The notes beneath the pieces were generated by a model. It searched no databases and was not told where the DNA came from. It was given only the letters and a program-made list of their open reading frames with translations. A DNA stretch of 64,000 bases. It comes from Streptomyces dangxiongensis. GTDB taxonomy: Bacteria; Actinomycetota; Actinomycetes; Streptomycetales; Streptomycetaceae. Position 1 is the first letter of the stretch. Every line of letters starts with the position of its first letter. The position numbers were made by a program, and so were the translations under genes. Shown one piece after another: positions 26,085-34,126 of this stretch. The stretch lies in contig NZ_CP033073.1 in NCBI RefSeq assembly GCF_003675325.1, forward strand, positions 1,612,001 to 1,676,000. Reading direction: 5' to 3'.

Positions 26085-26977
26085 TACGCAGCTCCTTCGG
26101 ATGCGCGGCGGGCGCCGCGGTAGGACTCCCAGGTCCAGGTGAGCGTCCGGCGGGCCATGACGCCGACCGCGTGCCGGCGGTAGCTCGCGGTGCCCCGGAC
26201 GTCGTCGATCGGGTTGCAGGCGCCGGAGCACAGCTCGGCGAACCGCTTGGCGACCGACGGAGTGATGATCTTCCCGTTGTCCCAGAAGCCGCCCTCCTCC
26301 AGTGCCGCGTTCAGGAACTCCTCGGCTGTCTTCGCCCGCACCGGGGTGGGGGCGGCGGAGCCGATGCCGGTGCGCACCGTCCGGGTCCGGGGGTGCAGGG
26401 CCACACCGAAGGCGCACACGGCGATGACCATGGCGTTACGGGTACCCACCTTGGAGTACTGCTGCGGTCCGTCCGCCTTCTGGACGTGCACGGCGCGGAT
26501 CAGCTCGTCGGGCTGGAGCGCGTTGCGCTTGACACCCGTGTAGAACGCGTCGATCGGGACGAGCCGGGTGCCGCGGGCCGCCGACTCCACCTCGACCTCG
26601 GCGCCGGCCGCGAGGAGGGCGGGGTGGGCGTCGCCGGCGGGCGAGGCCGTGCCGAGGTTGCCGCCGACGCCGCCGCGGTTGCGGATCTGCGGGGAGGCCA
26701 CCGTGTGCGAGGCGAGCGCCAGGCCCGGCAGCTCGGCACGGAGGTCCTCCATGATCCTGGTGTACGGGACGGAGGCACCCAGTCGTACGGTGTCCTCCCC
26801 CACCTCCCACTCGGAGAGGTCGCCGACGCGGTTGAGGTCGAGGAGGTACTCGGGCCGGCGGTGGTCGAAGTTGATCTCGACCATCACATCGGTGCCACCC
26901 GCAATCGGCACAGCGGTGGGGTGCTCGGCCTTCGCGGCGAGCGCCTCCTCCCAACTGGCGGGGCGAAGGAAGTCCAT
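26084..26977 (-). CDS. xdhA: Xanthine dehydrogenase FAD-binding subunit
   Basis: The 297-residue CO-dehydrogenase-flavoprotein-type protein begins MDFLRPASWEEALA. FAD motifs are PIAGGTDVMVEINFDHRR and TVASPQIRNRGGVGGNLGTA, with the C-terminal CoxM-like domain from about 180 (KVGTRNAMVIAVCAFGVAL). It is the first gene of the three-subunit operon. The divergent PucR regulator gene starts 355 bases away, with two clear inverted repeats in between. Confidence 0.9.
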   Translation of the reverse strand: MDFLRPASWEEALAAKAEHPTAVPIAGGTDVMVEINFDHRRPEYLLDLNRVGDLSEWEVGEDTVRLGASVPYTRIMEDLRAELPGLALASHTVASPQIRNRGGVGGNLGTASPAGDAHPALLAAGAEVEVESAARGTRLVPIDAFYTGVKRNALQPDELIRAVHVQKADGPQQYSKVGTRNAMVIAVCAFGVALHPRTRTVRTGIGSAAPTPVRAKTAEEFLNAALEEGGFWDNGKIITPSVAKRFAELCSGACNPIDDVRGTASYRRHAVGVMARRTLTWTWESYRGARRASEGAA

Positions 26978-27331
26978 GACCGGCTCTCTTCTTCGTCTCG
27001 TGAGTCGTACGTGAGTCGTACAGATTGAGCCAATCCGTGTGCGGCGGTCCCGGCTCGTTCATGTGCTGTTTACGCGGAGTGGACTCAGTACACCGCTCCG
27101 TACTCCGGCGGGGTCAGTCACCGAAACCATGAAGGAGTTGGCTGGCCAGGCCAGGCATCTTGTAGATTCGTATGAACAGAGGTCATCGGTAACCTCTTCG
27201 TTTTCCTGGGGAAACGCAGGAAACAGCGCGGAGACCGCGGCGTACGCGCCGTGCGCGCCCGCTCCGGGCGCGCCCCGCGTCACCCTCCAAGATCCATCGT
27301 AGGTTTCGAGACAAAGAACGGCGGCGACGAG
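26978..27331. promoter_or_regulatory. Divergent regulatory region between xanthine dehydrogenase genes and pucR
   Basis: Three structures stand out. There is an 11-base direct repeat GTGAGTCGTAC twice in tandem near 26998-27019. There is an inverted repeat AGAGGT-N8-ACCTCT at 27178-27197. There is a second inverted repeat TTTCCTG-N8-CAGGAAA at 27202-27223. The two dyads are adjacent and face each other at nearly the same spacing, as expected for a regulator acting on both promoters. No open frame here looks real. Confidence 0.55.
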
Positions 27332-29005
27332 ATGCGGCTGCGCGCACTGCTGGACACCGACGCGCTGGGGCTGCGGCTGCTCGGCGGCGAGGACGAACTG
27401 GACCGCGCGGTACGCGGGGTCATGACCACCGACCTGCGCGACCCGAGCCGCTACCTCGCCGGCGGCGAGCTGGTGCTGACCGGTCTGGCCTGGCGCCGGG
27501 ACGCCGACGACTCGGAACCCTTCGTGCGGATCCTGGCGCAGGCCGGGGTGGCGGCGCTCGCGGCCGGCGAGGCCGAGCTGGGCGATGTGCCGCAGGACCT
27601 GGTGCTGGCCTGCGCCCGGCACCGGCTGCCGCTGTTCGCGGTCCACGAGTCGGTGGCGTTCGCCACGATCACCGAGCACGTCGTCCGCCAGGTGTCCGGC
27701 GAGCGCGCCGGCGACCTGGCCGCGGTGGTCGACCGGCACCGGCGGATGATGACGTCGGGCCCGGCGGGCGGCGGCCCGGACGTCGTCCTGGACCTGCTCG
27801 GCTCCGACCTGGACCTGCGCGCCTGGGTGCTCTCCCCCACCGGCCGGCTGATCGCCGGCTCCGAGGTCGGGGGCCCGGCGCTGCCCGCCGAGACCTGCGC
27901 CCGGCTCGCTGCGGAGCACCTGGCCGCCACCCGCACCGGCCGCCGCGGCCCGCACCGGGTCCTGCTGAACGGCTCCACCTACTCCCTGTTCCCGGTCCGC
28001 TCCGCCGGCCGCTCCCCGCAGGCCTCCCACGACGTCCGCGAGACGGTCCTGGCGGACTGGCTGCTGGCCGTGGAGGCGGACGCGGGCGACTGGCCCGCCG
28101 AGCGGCTCGACCTGCTCCAGGGCGTCACCCAACTGATCGCCGTCGAACGGGACCGCCGCGACGCGGCCCGCACGGTGCGGCGCCGGCTCGCCCAGGAAGT
28201 GCTGGAGCTGGTCCAGACGGGCGCCGCGCCCGCCGAGATCGCCGCCCGGCTGCGGGTGGCCGCGCCGGTCCTGCTGCCCGGGCTCGGAGCGGCACCGCAC
28301 TGGCAGGTCGTGGTGGCCCGCGTGGAGTGGGAGGACGAGGAGGCCGGGGACGGCGCGGTCGCCCAGTCCCTGCTGGAGGAGGTGCTGGTCGACCCCCTGA
28401 CCACCGGCCCGGAGCCGTCCGACCGCATCGCCGTCGCACACACCGGCGACGAGGCGATCGCCCTGGTCCCCCTCCCCGCCGTCTCCACCGAGCACGACGG
28501 CTCCGAGACCGGGCTGCTCGCCGACGCCCTGCTCCGGTCGGTACGGGAACCGCTGTCGGCTGGCCTGGACGGCGACGGACGGCTCACCCTCGGCGTGAGC
28601 GCGGCCGTGCACTCGGCGGAGGGCCTGCGCGGCGCCCTGGAGGAGGCCCGGCACGCCCGCCGGGTGGCCGCGGCCCGCCCCGGCCGGGTCTGCGCCGCCG
28701 GCCACCATGAACTGGCCAGTCACGTCCTGCTGCTGCCGTTCGTCCCGGACGACGTCCGCCGCGCGTTCACGGCCCGTCTGCTGGACCCGCTGACGGACTA
28801 CGACCGCCGGCACCGCGCCGAGCTGATCCCGACGCTGGAGGCGTTCCTCGACTGCGACGGCTCCTGGACCCGCTGTGCCACCCGCCTCCACCTGCACGTC
28901 AACACGCTGCGCTACCGGGTGGGCCGGATCGAGCAGTTGACGGGACGGGACCTGTCCCGCCTCGAGGACAAGCTCGACTTCTTCCTGGCCCTGCGCATGA
29001 GCTGA
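27332..29005 (+). CDS. pucR: PucR-family purine catabolism regulator
   Basis: The 557-residue protein has an N-terminal PucR domain (MRLRALLDTDALGLRLLGGE to about 130) and a GGDEF-like CdaR middle region. The C-terminal PucR helix-turn-helix is FLDCDGSWTRCATRLHLHVN followed by TLRYRVGRIEQLTGRDL. PucR activates purine-degradation genes in response to nitrogen or purine supply. It is divergent from the xanthine dehydrogenase operon. ATG 27332 matches the family start; the frame is open further upstream. Confidence 0.9.
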   Translation: MRLRALLDTDALGLRLLGGEDELDRAVRGVMTTDLRDPSRYLAGGELVLTGLAWRRDADDSEPFVRILAQAGVAALAAGEAELGDVPQDLVLACARHRLPLFAVHESVAFATITEHVVRQVSGERAGDLAAVVDRHRRMMTSGPAGGGPDVVLDLLGSDLDLRAWVLSPTGRLIAGSEVGGPALPAETCARLAAEHLAATRTGRRGPHRVLLNGSTYSLFPVRSAGRSPQASHDVRETVLADWLLAVEADAGDWPAERLDLLQGVTQLIAVERDRRDAARTVRRRLAQEVLELVQTGAAPAEIAARLRVAAPVLLPGLGAAPHWQVVVARVEWEDEEAGDGAVAQSLLEEVLVDPLTTGPEPSDRIAVAHTGDEAIALVPLPAVSTEHDGSETGLLADALLRSVREPLSAGLDGDGRLTLGVSAAVHSAEGLRGALEEARHARRVAAARPGRVCAAGHHELASHVLLLPFVPDDVRRAFTARLLDPLTDYDRRHRAELIPTLEAFLDCDGSWTRCATRLHLHVNTLRYRVGRIEQLTGRDLSRLEDKLDFFLALRMS

Positions 29006-29157
29006 GACCGGCGGGGGCGCACGACGGCCGGATATGGCCCCGTCCGCGCCCCACGACTTTGTGAAATCCTTCACCCACCCTCTTGGCCCGGCCCCACGAT
29101 CGGTGCTGGAATGCCGCCACCACTCAACAGCTCGATGGCGTGCTCGGGGAGGGCAAC

Positions 29158-29937
29158 GTGGCGCATACCGCCATGTCTGGTAACGGAACCACCGGTGACG
29201 ATCCGCTCCAGACCGCGGTATGGCGGTTGCGCAGCCGTGCCTGCTGGGCCGATGCCGCGGCCCTGCTGCCGGCCGACCGTCCCGGTACGGCGTTGCAGCG
29301 TGCCGGGCTCCTGGTCGAACGGTGCCTGTACACCGAGCGGGGCTGGCAGGACGCGGAGGACGCGCTGCGGACGGCGGAGGCCCTGGCACCCGGTGACGAG
29401 GAGCGCGGGGCCGCCGCCTGCGAGCGGGGCCAACTCGCCTACGCCGCCACGCTGCACGGGGTCCGCGACCGGGCCGACGAGGCGCGGGCCGCGCTCGGCC
29501 GGGCGGCGGCGCTGATCCCTCCGGGGGCGGCCGGGCGGGCCCTGCTGGACTTCCGCCGGGGACTGCTCGCCGAGAACCTGACCCGCTCCCCGCAGGCGGC
29601 CCGCGCCGCGTACCGGCGCGCGCACGCGGGCGCCACGGCCCACGGGGACCCGCTGCTGCTGTCGTTCACCTGGCGGCACCTCGCCGGACTCGCCCTGCGC
29701 GAGGGCGACGTGGCGCAGGCCCGGCACGGCTTCGCCGAATCCCTGCGCCTGCGCGAGGAGTTGGGCTACCTGGTGGGCACGGCCCCCGCGCTGGCCTCCC
29801 TGGCCGACACGGAGGAGGAACCGGAGGCGTCCCGCCTGCGCGAGGAGGCCCGCCGCCTGTTCCGCCTCCTCGGCGGCGTCCCCACCTGGCTGTCCCACCA
29901 CCTGACCCCACCCACCCCGGGCACGGCGACGGCATGA
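29158..29937 (+). CDS. TPR-like helical repeat protein
   Basis: This 259-residue protein is built of paired helices in a tetratricopeptide pattern (WADAAALLPADRPGTALQRA, LRTAEALAPGDEERGAAACE, GDVAQARHGFAESLRLREEL). There is no catalytic motif and no signal peptide. GTG 29158 follows GGGGAGGG and is preferred to the earlier ATG at 29083, which lies in the pucR downstream region. It may be an interaction scaffold; the function is not known. Its frame ends just before a common streptomycete intergenic repeat. Confidence 0.65.
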   Translation: MAHTAMSGNGTTGDDPLQTAVWRLRSRACWADAAALLPADRPGTALQRAGLLVERCLYTERGWQDAEDALRTAEALAPGDEERGAAACERGQLAYAATLHGVRDRADEARAALGRAAALIPPGAAGRALLDFRRGLLAENLTRSPQAARAAYRRAHAGATAHGDPLLLSFTWRHLAGLALREGDVAQARHGFAESLRLREELGYLVGTAPALASLADTEEEPEASRLREEARRLFRLLGGVPTWLSHHLTPPTPGTATA

Positions 29938-30020
29938 ACCCCGAAGAAACACGGGCGCCACCCGTCCGTCGGCGAGGGCCCCGAAAGCCACGAGCATAAC
30001 TACGTGCCACACACACAACG

Positions 30021-30060
30021 GCCCCCGAAGGGGCGCGGGGAACTGCGCGACCAGCCACAG
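30021..30060. repeat. Common streptomycete intergenic repeat
   Basis: The tract containing CCCC-GAA-GGGG followed by GCGCGGGGAACTGCGCGACC is a short palindromic element I recognise as recurring between convergent genes in many Streptomyces chromosomes. It lies between the plus-strand TPR gene and the minus-strand GntR gene and could act as a bidirectional terminator. Confidence 0.6.
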
Positions 30061-30099
30061 CGAACCCGCACCCGAAGGACCCCGCGCCCCCGGAACCGC

Positions 30100-30879
30100 T
30101 CAGCCCGCGCAGGCGAAGTGCTCTCCCACCAGCCCCCGCACCACGTCACAGTCCCCGGCGCCCAACGCGTCCAGCAGCGCCAGATGTTCCGCCGCGTCCG
30201 CCACCAGCCCGGCCCGCCCGTGCCGTACCGGCGGCCACTGTGCCCGCCGGTGCAGGTCCTCGGCGATCCGGACGAGCTGTTCGTTGCCCGACAGACCGAG
30301 CAGGGCCCGGTGGAACGCACGGTCGGCCTCCGCGTACGTCGCAGGGCAGCCGCACGCGGCCGCCCGGACGCTCTCCTCGGCGAGGGGCCGCAGCGCGGCC
30401 CACCGTTCGGCCGGCACCGTGCGGGCGAGCCGCAATATCACCGGCACCTCGAGCAGCGCGCGGACCTCGGCCAGTTCGGCCAGTTCCCGCGCCCCCCGCC
30501 GCACGACCCGGAAGCCGCGGTTGGGGACGACCTCGACGGCGCCTTCCAGGGCGAGCTGCTGCATGGATTCCCGCACGGGCGTGGCGGAGACCCCGAAGCG
30601 TTCACCGAGCGCCGGCGCCGAGTACACCTCGCCCGGCCGCAGCTCGCCGGTGACCAGCGCGGTGCGCAGGGCGTCGAGGATCTGCCCGCGGACGGAGGAG
30701 CGCCGCACCGCGGCCCGCGCTCCCGGGGCCGGCCGTTCGCCGTGGGTGTGCTCCCCCCGCGCCGCGCCCGGCGCCGTGGCGTCCCGCTCCCTGGCGGGGG
30801 CCTCGGCTCCGGCCGGGCGCTGCTGTGGCGGCACCCGGGCGGCAGGCGTGCCCGCGGAGTCCTGCACGCCCTGCTTCAC
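30100..30879 (-). CDS. GntR-family regulator, FadR/FCD subfamily
   Basis: The protein is 259 residues. A disordered basic/proline-rich N-terminus (1-60) is followed by a winged helix at about 62-130 (VRGQILDALRTALVTGELRP, PALGERFGVSATPVRESMQQ). The FCD ligand domain (135-255) has conserved metal-type histidines in ADRAFHRALL and HLALLDALG. GTG 30879 has AGGAGG upstream. FCD regulators respond to small organic acids. The target is unknown, and no metabolic gene is adjacent on the same strand. Confidence 0.88.
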   Translation of the reverse strand: MKQGVQDSAGTPAARVPPQQRPAGAEAPARERDATAPGAARGEHTHGERPAPGARAAVRRSSVRGQILDALRTALVTGELRPGEVYSAPALGERFGVSATPVRESMQQLALEGAVEVVPNRGFRVVRRGARELAELAEVRALLEVPVILRLARTVPAERWAALRPLAEESVRAAACGCPATYAEADRAFHRALLGLSGNEQLVRIAEDLHRRAQWPPVRHGRAGLVADAAEHLALLDALGAGDCDVVRGLVGEHFACAG

Positions 30880-30988
30880 GGGTCCTCCTGGCGGCTTGTC
30901 GGCACTTGGGTCATTAACGACGGGTTGTCACTGGTCCGTCAAGCACCTTAGGCGCACCGGGCGGCAGCGCAAACTCCACCGCGACGAG

Positions 30989-31007
30989 TAAGGTAAGGCT
31001 TACCTGT
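30989..31007. promoter_or_regulatory. Iron box (DmdR/IdeR-type operator)
   Basis: AGGTAAG-G-CTTACCT is a perfect seven-base dyad. The 19-base window matches the actinobacterial iron-box consensus at 14 of 19 positions by my own count. It is about 50 bases upstream of an FhuF-like gene, which fits iron-dependent repression. Confidence 0.75.
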
Positions 31008-31055
31008 GCACGCCAGTCCTGACCGAGGACGTGTCGAAGGGTCGGTGGTCCCGCC

Positions 31056-31898
31056 ATGCCCGCTGCGGCCTCGCCGCTCACCCCCGCGTACGGCCGCCTG
31101 GGCGCGGCCCTGCCGGCGCTGACCGTGACCGAGCTGGGCCCGGACGACCCGGTACCCGCCGGCGAGGGCTGGACCCGTGCCGCCGGGCTCGCCGCCGGCG
31201 GGGAGGACCTGGACGCGTTCCTGGCCTGGGACGCCGCCCAGGTGCTGCGCGACCACGGCCGGCCCGCCCGCCCCGACGTCGTCGCGAGCTTCGGTCTGCA
31301 CCGCTACGCCTGGGCCGCCTGCCTGCTGATCACCGTGCCGTGGTTCCTGCACCGCCGAGTACCCCGGCTGCCCGTGACGCACGTCGCGTACCACCGCACG
31401 GCCGGCCGGATGGCCGTACGCCCGCCCGTCTCCCTCGCCTGCCTGCCGGGCGATCCGGCCACCGCGCTGCCCGGCACGGTCGTCGTACCGGACGAGGAGG
31501 CCCTGCGGGCCCGGGTGCGGGCGGCCGTGGCCGAGCACCTGGAGCCGGTGCTGGACGCCTTCGGGTCCCGGGCCCGGCGCCGCGGGCGTGCCCTGTGGGG
31601 CATGGCGACCGACGAGGTCGTGGAGGGGCTGTGGTACGTCGCCCGGCTGCTCGGCGGGGACGAGGAGCGGCGGGCCGTACGGGAGCTGGGGCTGCTGCTG
31701 CCCGGCGCGACCCGGCCGTACGCGGGTGCGGCGGCGTTCCGGACGTCGACGGCTCCGGACGGGGCTCCCGTGGCGACCCGGGTCCGGGCGAGCTGCTGCA
31801 TGTTCTACACGGTCCGCCCCGAGGACACGTGCGCCACCTGTCCGCGCGCCTGCGAGGGCGAGCGGATCGCCAAGGCGTCGCGTGTCGTGGCGGCTTGA
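31056..31898 (+). CDS. FhuF-like (2Fe-2S) ferric siderophore reductase
   Basis: This 280-residue protein ends with the FhuF-type cluster motif: RASCCMFYTVRPEDTCATCP, giving CC-x10-C-x2-C, as in siderophore-iron reductases. The N-terminal two thirds has the loosely conserved helical pattern of this family (FGLHRYAWAACLLITVPWFL). It probably reduces ferric siderophore iron in the cytoplasm. An iron box lies upstream, and the GntR gene is divergent. The ATG at 31056 is well placed after the box; the ribosome site is weak. Confidence 0.82.
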   Translation: MPAAASPLTPAYGRLGAALPALTVTELGPDDPVPAGEGWTRAAGLAAGGEDLDAFLAWDAAQVLRDHGRPARPDVVASFGLHRYAWAACLLITVPWFLHRRVPRLPVTHVAYHRTAGRMAVRPPVSLACLPGDPATALPGTVVVPDEEALRARVRAAVAEHLEPVLDAFGSRARRRGRALWGMATDEVVEGLWYVARLLGGDEERRAVRELGLLLPGATRPYAGAAAFRTSTAPDGAPVATRVRASCCMFYTVRPEDTCATCPRACEGERIAKASRVVAA

Positions 31899-32214
31899 GT
31901 GACCGTCAGGTCACCGGCAGGGCTCCGCGTCCACTAGGATCACCGCGACGGGACCACCCGGCTCGCGGAGCGGCCCCGGACAGGCGCTTCACCCTTTCCT
32001 CACCTGCCGCGGGAACTTTCCGGGGGACCACCCGTACGGGTAGTCTTATTCGAACTCAACTCCCGACCCTCACGCGGCAGTTCGAGCAGAAAGCCGTCCC
32101 CGGTCATCCCCTTGCACCTCGTTGGCGGCCTCTTGCCCCGAAACCCCCTGAGGGCCGTCGGGAGTGGGCCACTATGGCGGGCGTTACGCCCTATCCCAAT
32201 GCAAGGGACCCCTG
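31899..32214. other. Intergenic region, no gene recognised
   Basis: Just after the fhuF-like stop there is GTGACC-GTCA-GGTCAC (31899-31914), a perfect six-base dyad that could terminate transcription. Around 32030 the sequence CCCGTACGGG is palindromic, followed by a less GC-rich TAGTCTTATTCGAAC segment that could carry the promoter of the DUF2637 gene. No tRNA or small gene was found. Confidence 0.4.
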
Positions 32215-33255
32215 ATGAGATTGACCGACATATCGCTGAACTGGCTGCTTCCGGGCGCCGTGCTGCTCCTGGGCATGCTGGCGGCGGTGGCGGTGCTCGC
32301 GCGAGGCAAGCGCACCTCCGGGGAGAACGCGAGCGCGGACGACTCGTGGGAGCGCAGCGAGGAGCGCCGGCGGCGCAAGGAGGCCGTCTACGGCACGGCC
32401 TCCTATGTGCTCCTCTTCTGCTGCGCGGCGGTCGCGGCCGCCCTGTCCTTCCACGGGCTGGTCGGCTTCGGCGAGCAGAACCTGGGGCTGACCGACGGCT
32501 GGCAGTACCTGGTGCCGTTCGGCCTGGACGGCGCGGCGATGTTCTGCTCCGTGCTCGCGGTGCGCGAGGCCAGCCACGGTGACGCGGCCCTCGGCTCGCG
32601 GCTGCTCGTCTGGATGTTCGCGGCGGCGGCGGCCTGGTTCAACTGGGTGCACGCACCCCGGGGTGCCGGTCACGACGGCGCGCCGCAGTTCTTCTCCGGC
32701 ATGTCGCTGTCGGCGGCCGTGCTGTTCGACCGGGCGCTGAAGCAGACCCGCCGGGCCGCGCTGCGCGAGCAGGGCCTCGTACCGCGTCCGCTGCCGCAGA
32801 TCCGCATGGTCCGCTGGATGCGGGCGCCCCGCGAGACCTACCGCGCCTGGTCGCTGATGCTCCTGGAGGGCGTACGCAGCCTCGACGAGGCGGTCGAGGA
32901 GGTCCGCGAGGACAAGCGGCAGAAGGAGGAGACCCGGCAGCGGCGGCGCGACCAGCAGCGCGTGGAGCGTGCCCAGTTGAAGGCGATCAGCCGAGGTCAC
33001 CGCGGATTCGTCGGCCGCACCGGCCGGCAGGTCGAGGTGCAGGCGGTGGAGCGCGGCCCGGCCCCGGCGACCGCGGAGCCTGCCATATCGACCGCGGAAC
33101 AGCTACCCGTCCGCGCCCGGCCCTCCCTTCAGCCGGTCCGCAGCGGAGCTGAGCCGGTGGCCGTCGACCTCACCGCGGAGGATGACACGATGGCCCTGCC
33201 GCGCCTGGACTCCCTGGAGCGCAAGCTCAAGGACCTGGAGCAGCAGTTCGGCTGA
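32215..33255 (+). CDS. DUF2637 membrane protein
   Basis: The 346-residue protein has four hydrophobic helices: WLLPGAVLLLGMLAAVAVLA, YVLLFCCAAVAAALSFHGLV, LVPFGLDGAAMFCSVLAVRE and LLVWMFAAAAAWFNWVHAP. Then come a basic coiled-coil stretch (VREDKRQKEETRQRRRDQQR) and a disordered tail. DUF2637 proteins are widespread in Streptomyces and are related to plasmid-spread (Spd) membrane proteins. Function is unknown. The ATG at 32215 follows AAGGGA; its frame remains open farther upstream without coding character. Confidence 0.8.
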   Translation: MRLTDISLNWLLPGAVLLLGMLAAVAVLARGKRTSGENASADDSWERSEERRRRKEAVYGTASYVLLFCCAAVAAALSFHGLVGFGEQNLGLTDGWQYLVPFGLDGAAMFCSVLAVREASHGDAALGSRLLVWMFAAAAAWFNWVHAPRGAGHDGAPQFFSGMSLSAAVLFDRALKQTRRAALREQGLVPRPLPQIRMVRWMRAPRETYRAWSLMLLEGVRSLDEAVEEVREDKRQKEETRQRRRDQQRVERAQLKAISRGHRGFVGRTGRQVEVQAVERGPAPATAEPAISTAEQLPVRARPSLQPVRSGAEPVAVDLTAEDDTMALPRLDSLERKLKDLEQQFG

Positions 33256-33346
33256 CAGCCGGCCCGCGGGTGACCGCGGCACGGGGCGGGGGCGTGACCA
33301 CACGGGTCACGCCCCCGCCCCGTTGCCGTCCGTGCCGGCCGTGCCG

Positions 33347-33832
33347 TCACGCCGCCTCGGCACCGAGTTCGAACCACACCGACTTGCCCACCCCGTGCGG
33401 CCGTACCCCCCAGGCGTCGGCGAGGCACTCCACGAGCACCAGGCCCCGGCCGTGCGTGTCGTCGTCCGGTCGCGGGGCGTGCGGCGCCGGTCTGCGGGCC
33501 ACGAAGTCCCGTACCTCCACCCGTAGTCCGCCCGGTTCCACGACGGCCGTGAGGACTGCGTCGTCGTCGGTGTGGACGAGCGCGTTGGTGACGAGTTCAC
33601 TGGTGAGCAGCTCGGCGATCTCCGAGCGGCCCGGTTTCCCCCAGTGCCGCAGCAGTTCACGCAGTTCCCGGCGGGCCTCCGGCACCGCTTTGAGGTCCGC
33701 CCGGTCCAGCCTGCGCCTCAGTCGCTGCGCGTGTTCCGTGATGGTGCCGGCCCTTTCCCCCGCCGTCTCCCCCGCCTTCACCGAGGAGGCCCCGATGGTC
33801 ACGGGACCGCCTCCTCGTGCCTGCCTCTTCAT
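33347..33832 (-). CDS. RsbW/SpoIIAB-like ATP-binding anti-sigma-type protein
   Basis: The product is 161 residues with a single GHKL ATPase domain: N-box ELLTSELVTNALVHT, then RVEVRDF, and G-box THGRGLVLVECLADAWGV. Such stand-alone domains in Streptomyces regulate sigma-B-like factors or act with STAS partners by serine phosphorylation. No partner gene is adjacent. ATG 33832 was chosen over the longer frame because the upstream residues are arginine-rich noise. Confidence 0.85.
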   Translation of the reverse strand: MKRQARGGGPVTIGASSVKAGETAGERAGTITEHAQRLRRRLDRADLKAVPEARRELRELLRHWGKPGRSEIAELLTSELVTNALVHTDDDAVLTAVVEPGGLRVEVRDFVARRPAPHAPRPDDDTHGRGLVLVECLADAWGVRPHGVGKSVWFELGAEAA

Positions 33833-34126
33833 GACCCCCGCCCGCACGCCGCCGGTCCCTGCCCTTCCTGGTCGAACACGTTCACGGGGGGATGCTTGCC
33901 CAGCAGGCCCCCGGGCAGTCCTGCGGTATGCCCGATGACCGGTGGTTCGGCCACCTGCGCACCCCGCCCCGGCCGGCCGCCCGACTCGGTCGTGGCCACG
34001 CCCCGGGCTTCTCGTACGTCGCTGGGCGCCACGGACGCCCCGCGACACCGGTCCGGCTCCGCCCGGCACCAACTGTCCGCGCGCCGTCACGCCGCGTGAA
34101 ACTGGCCGAAAGCCGTCCCCACGAGA

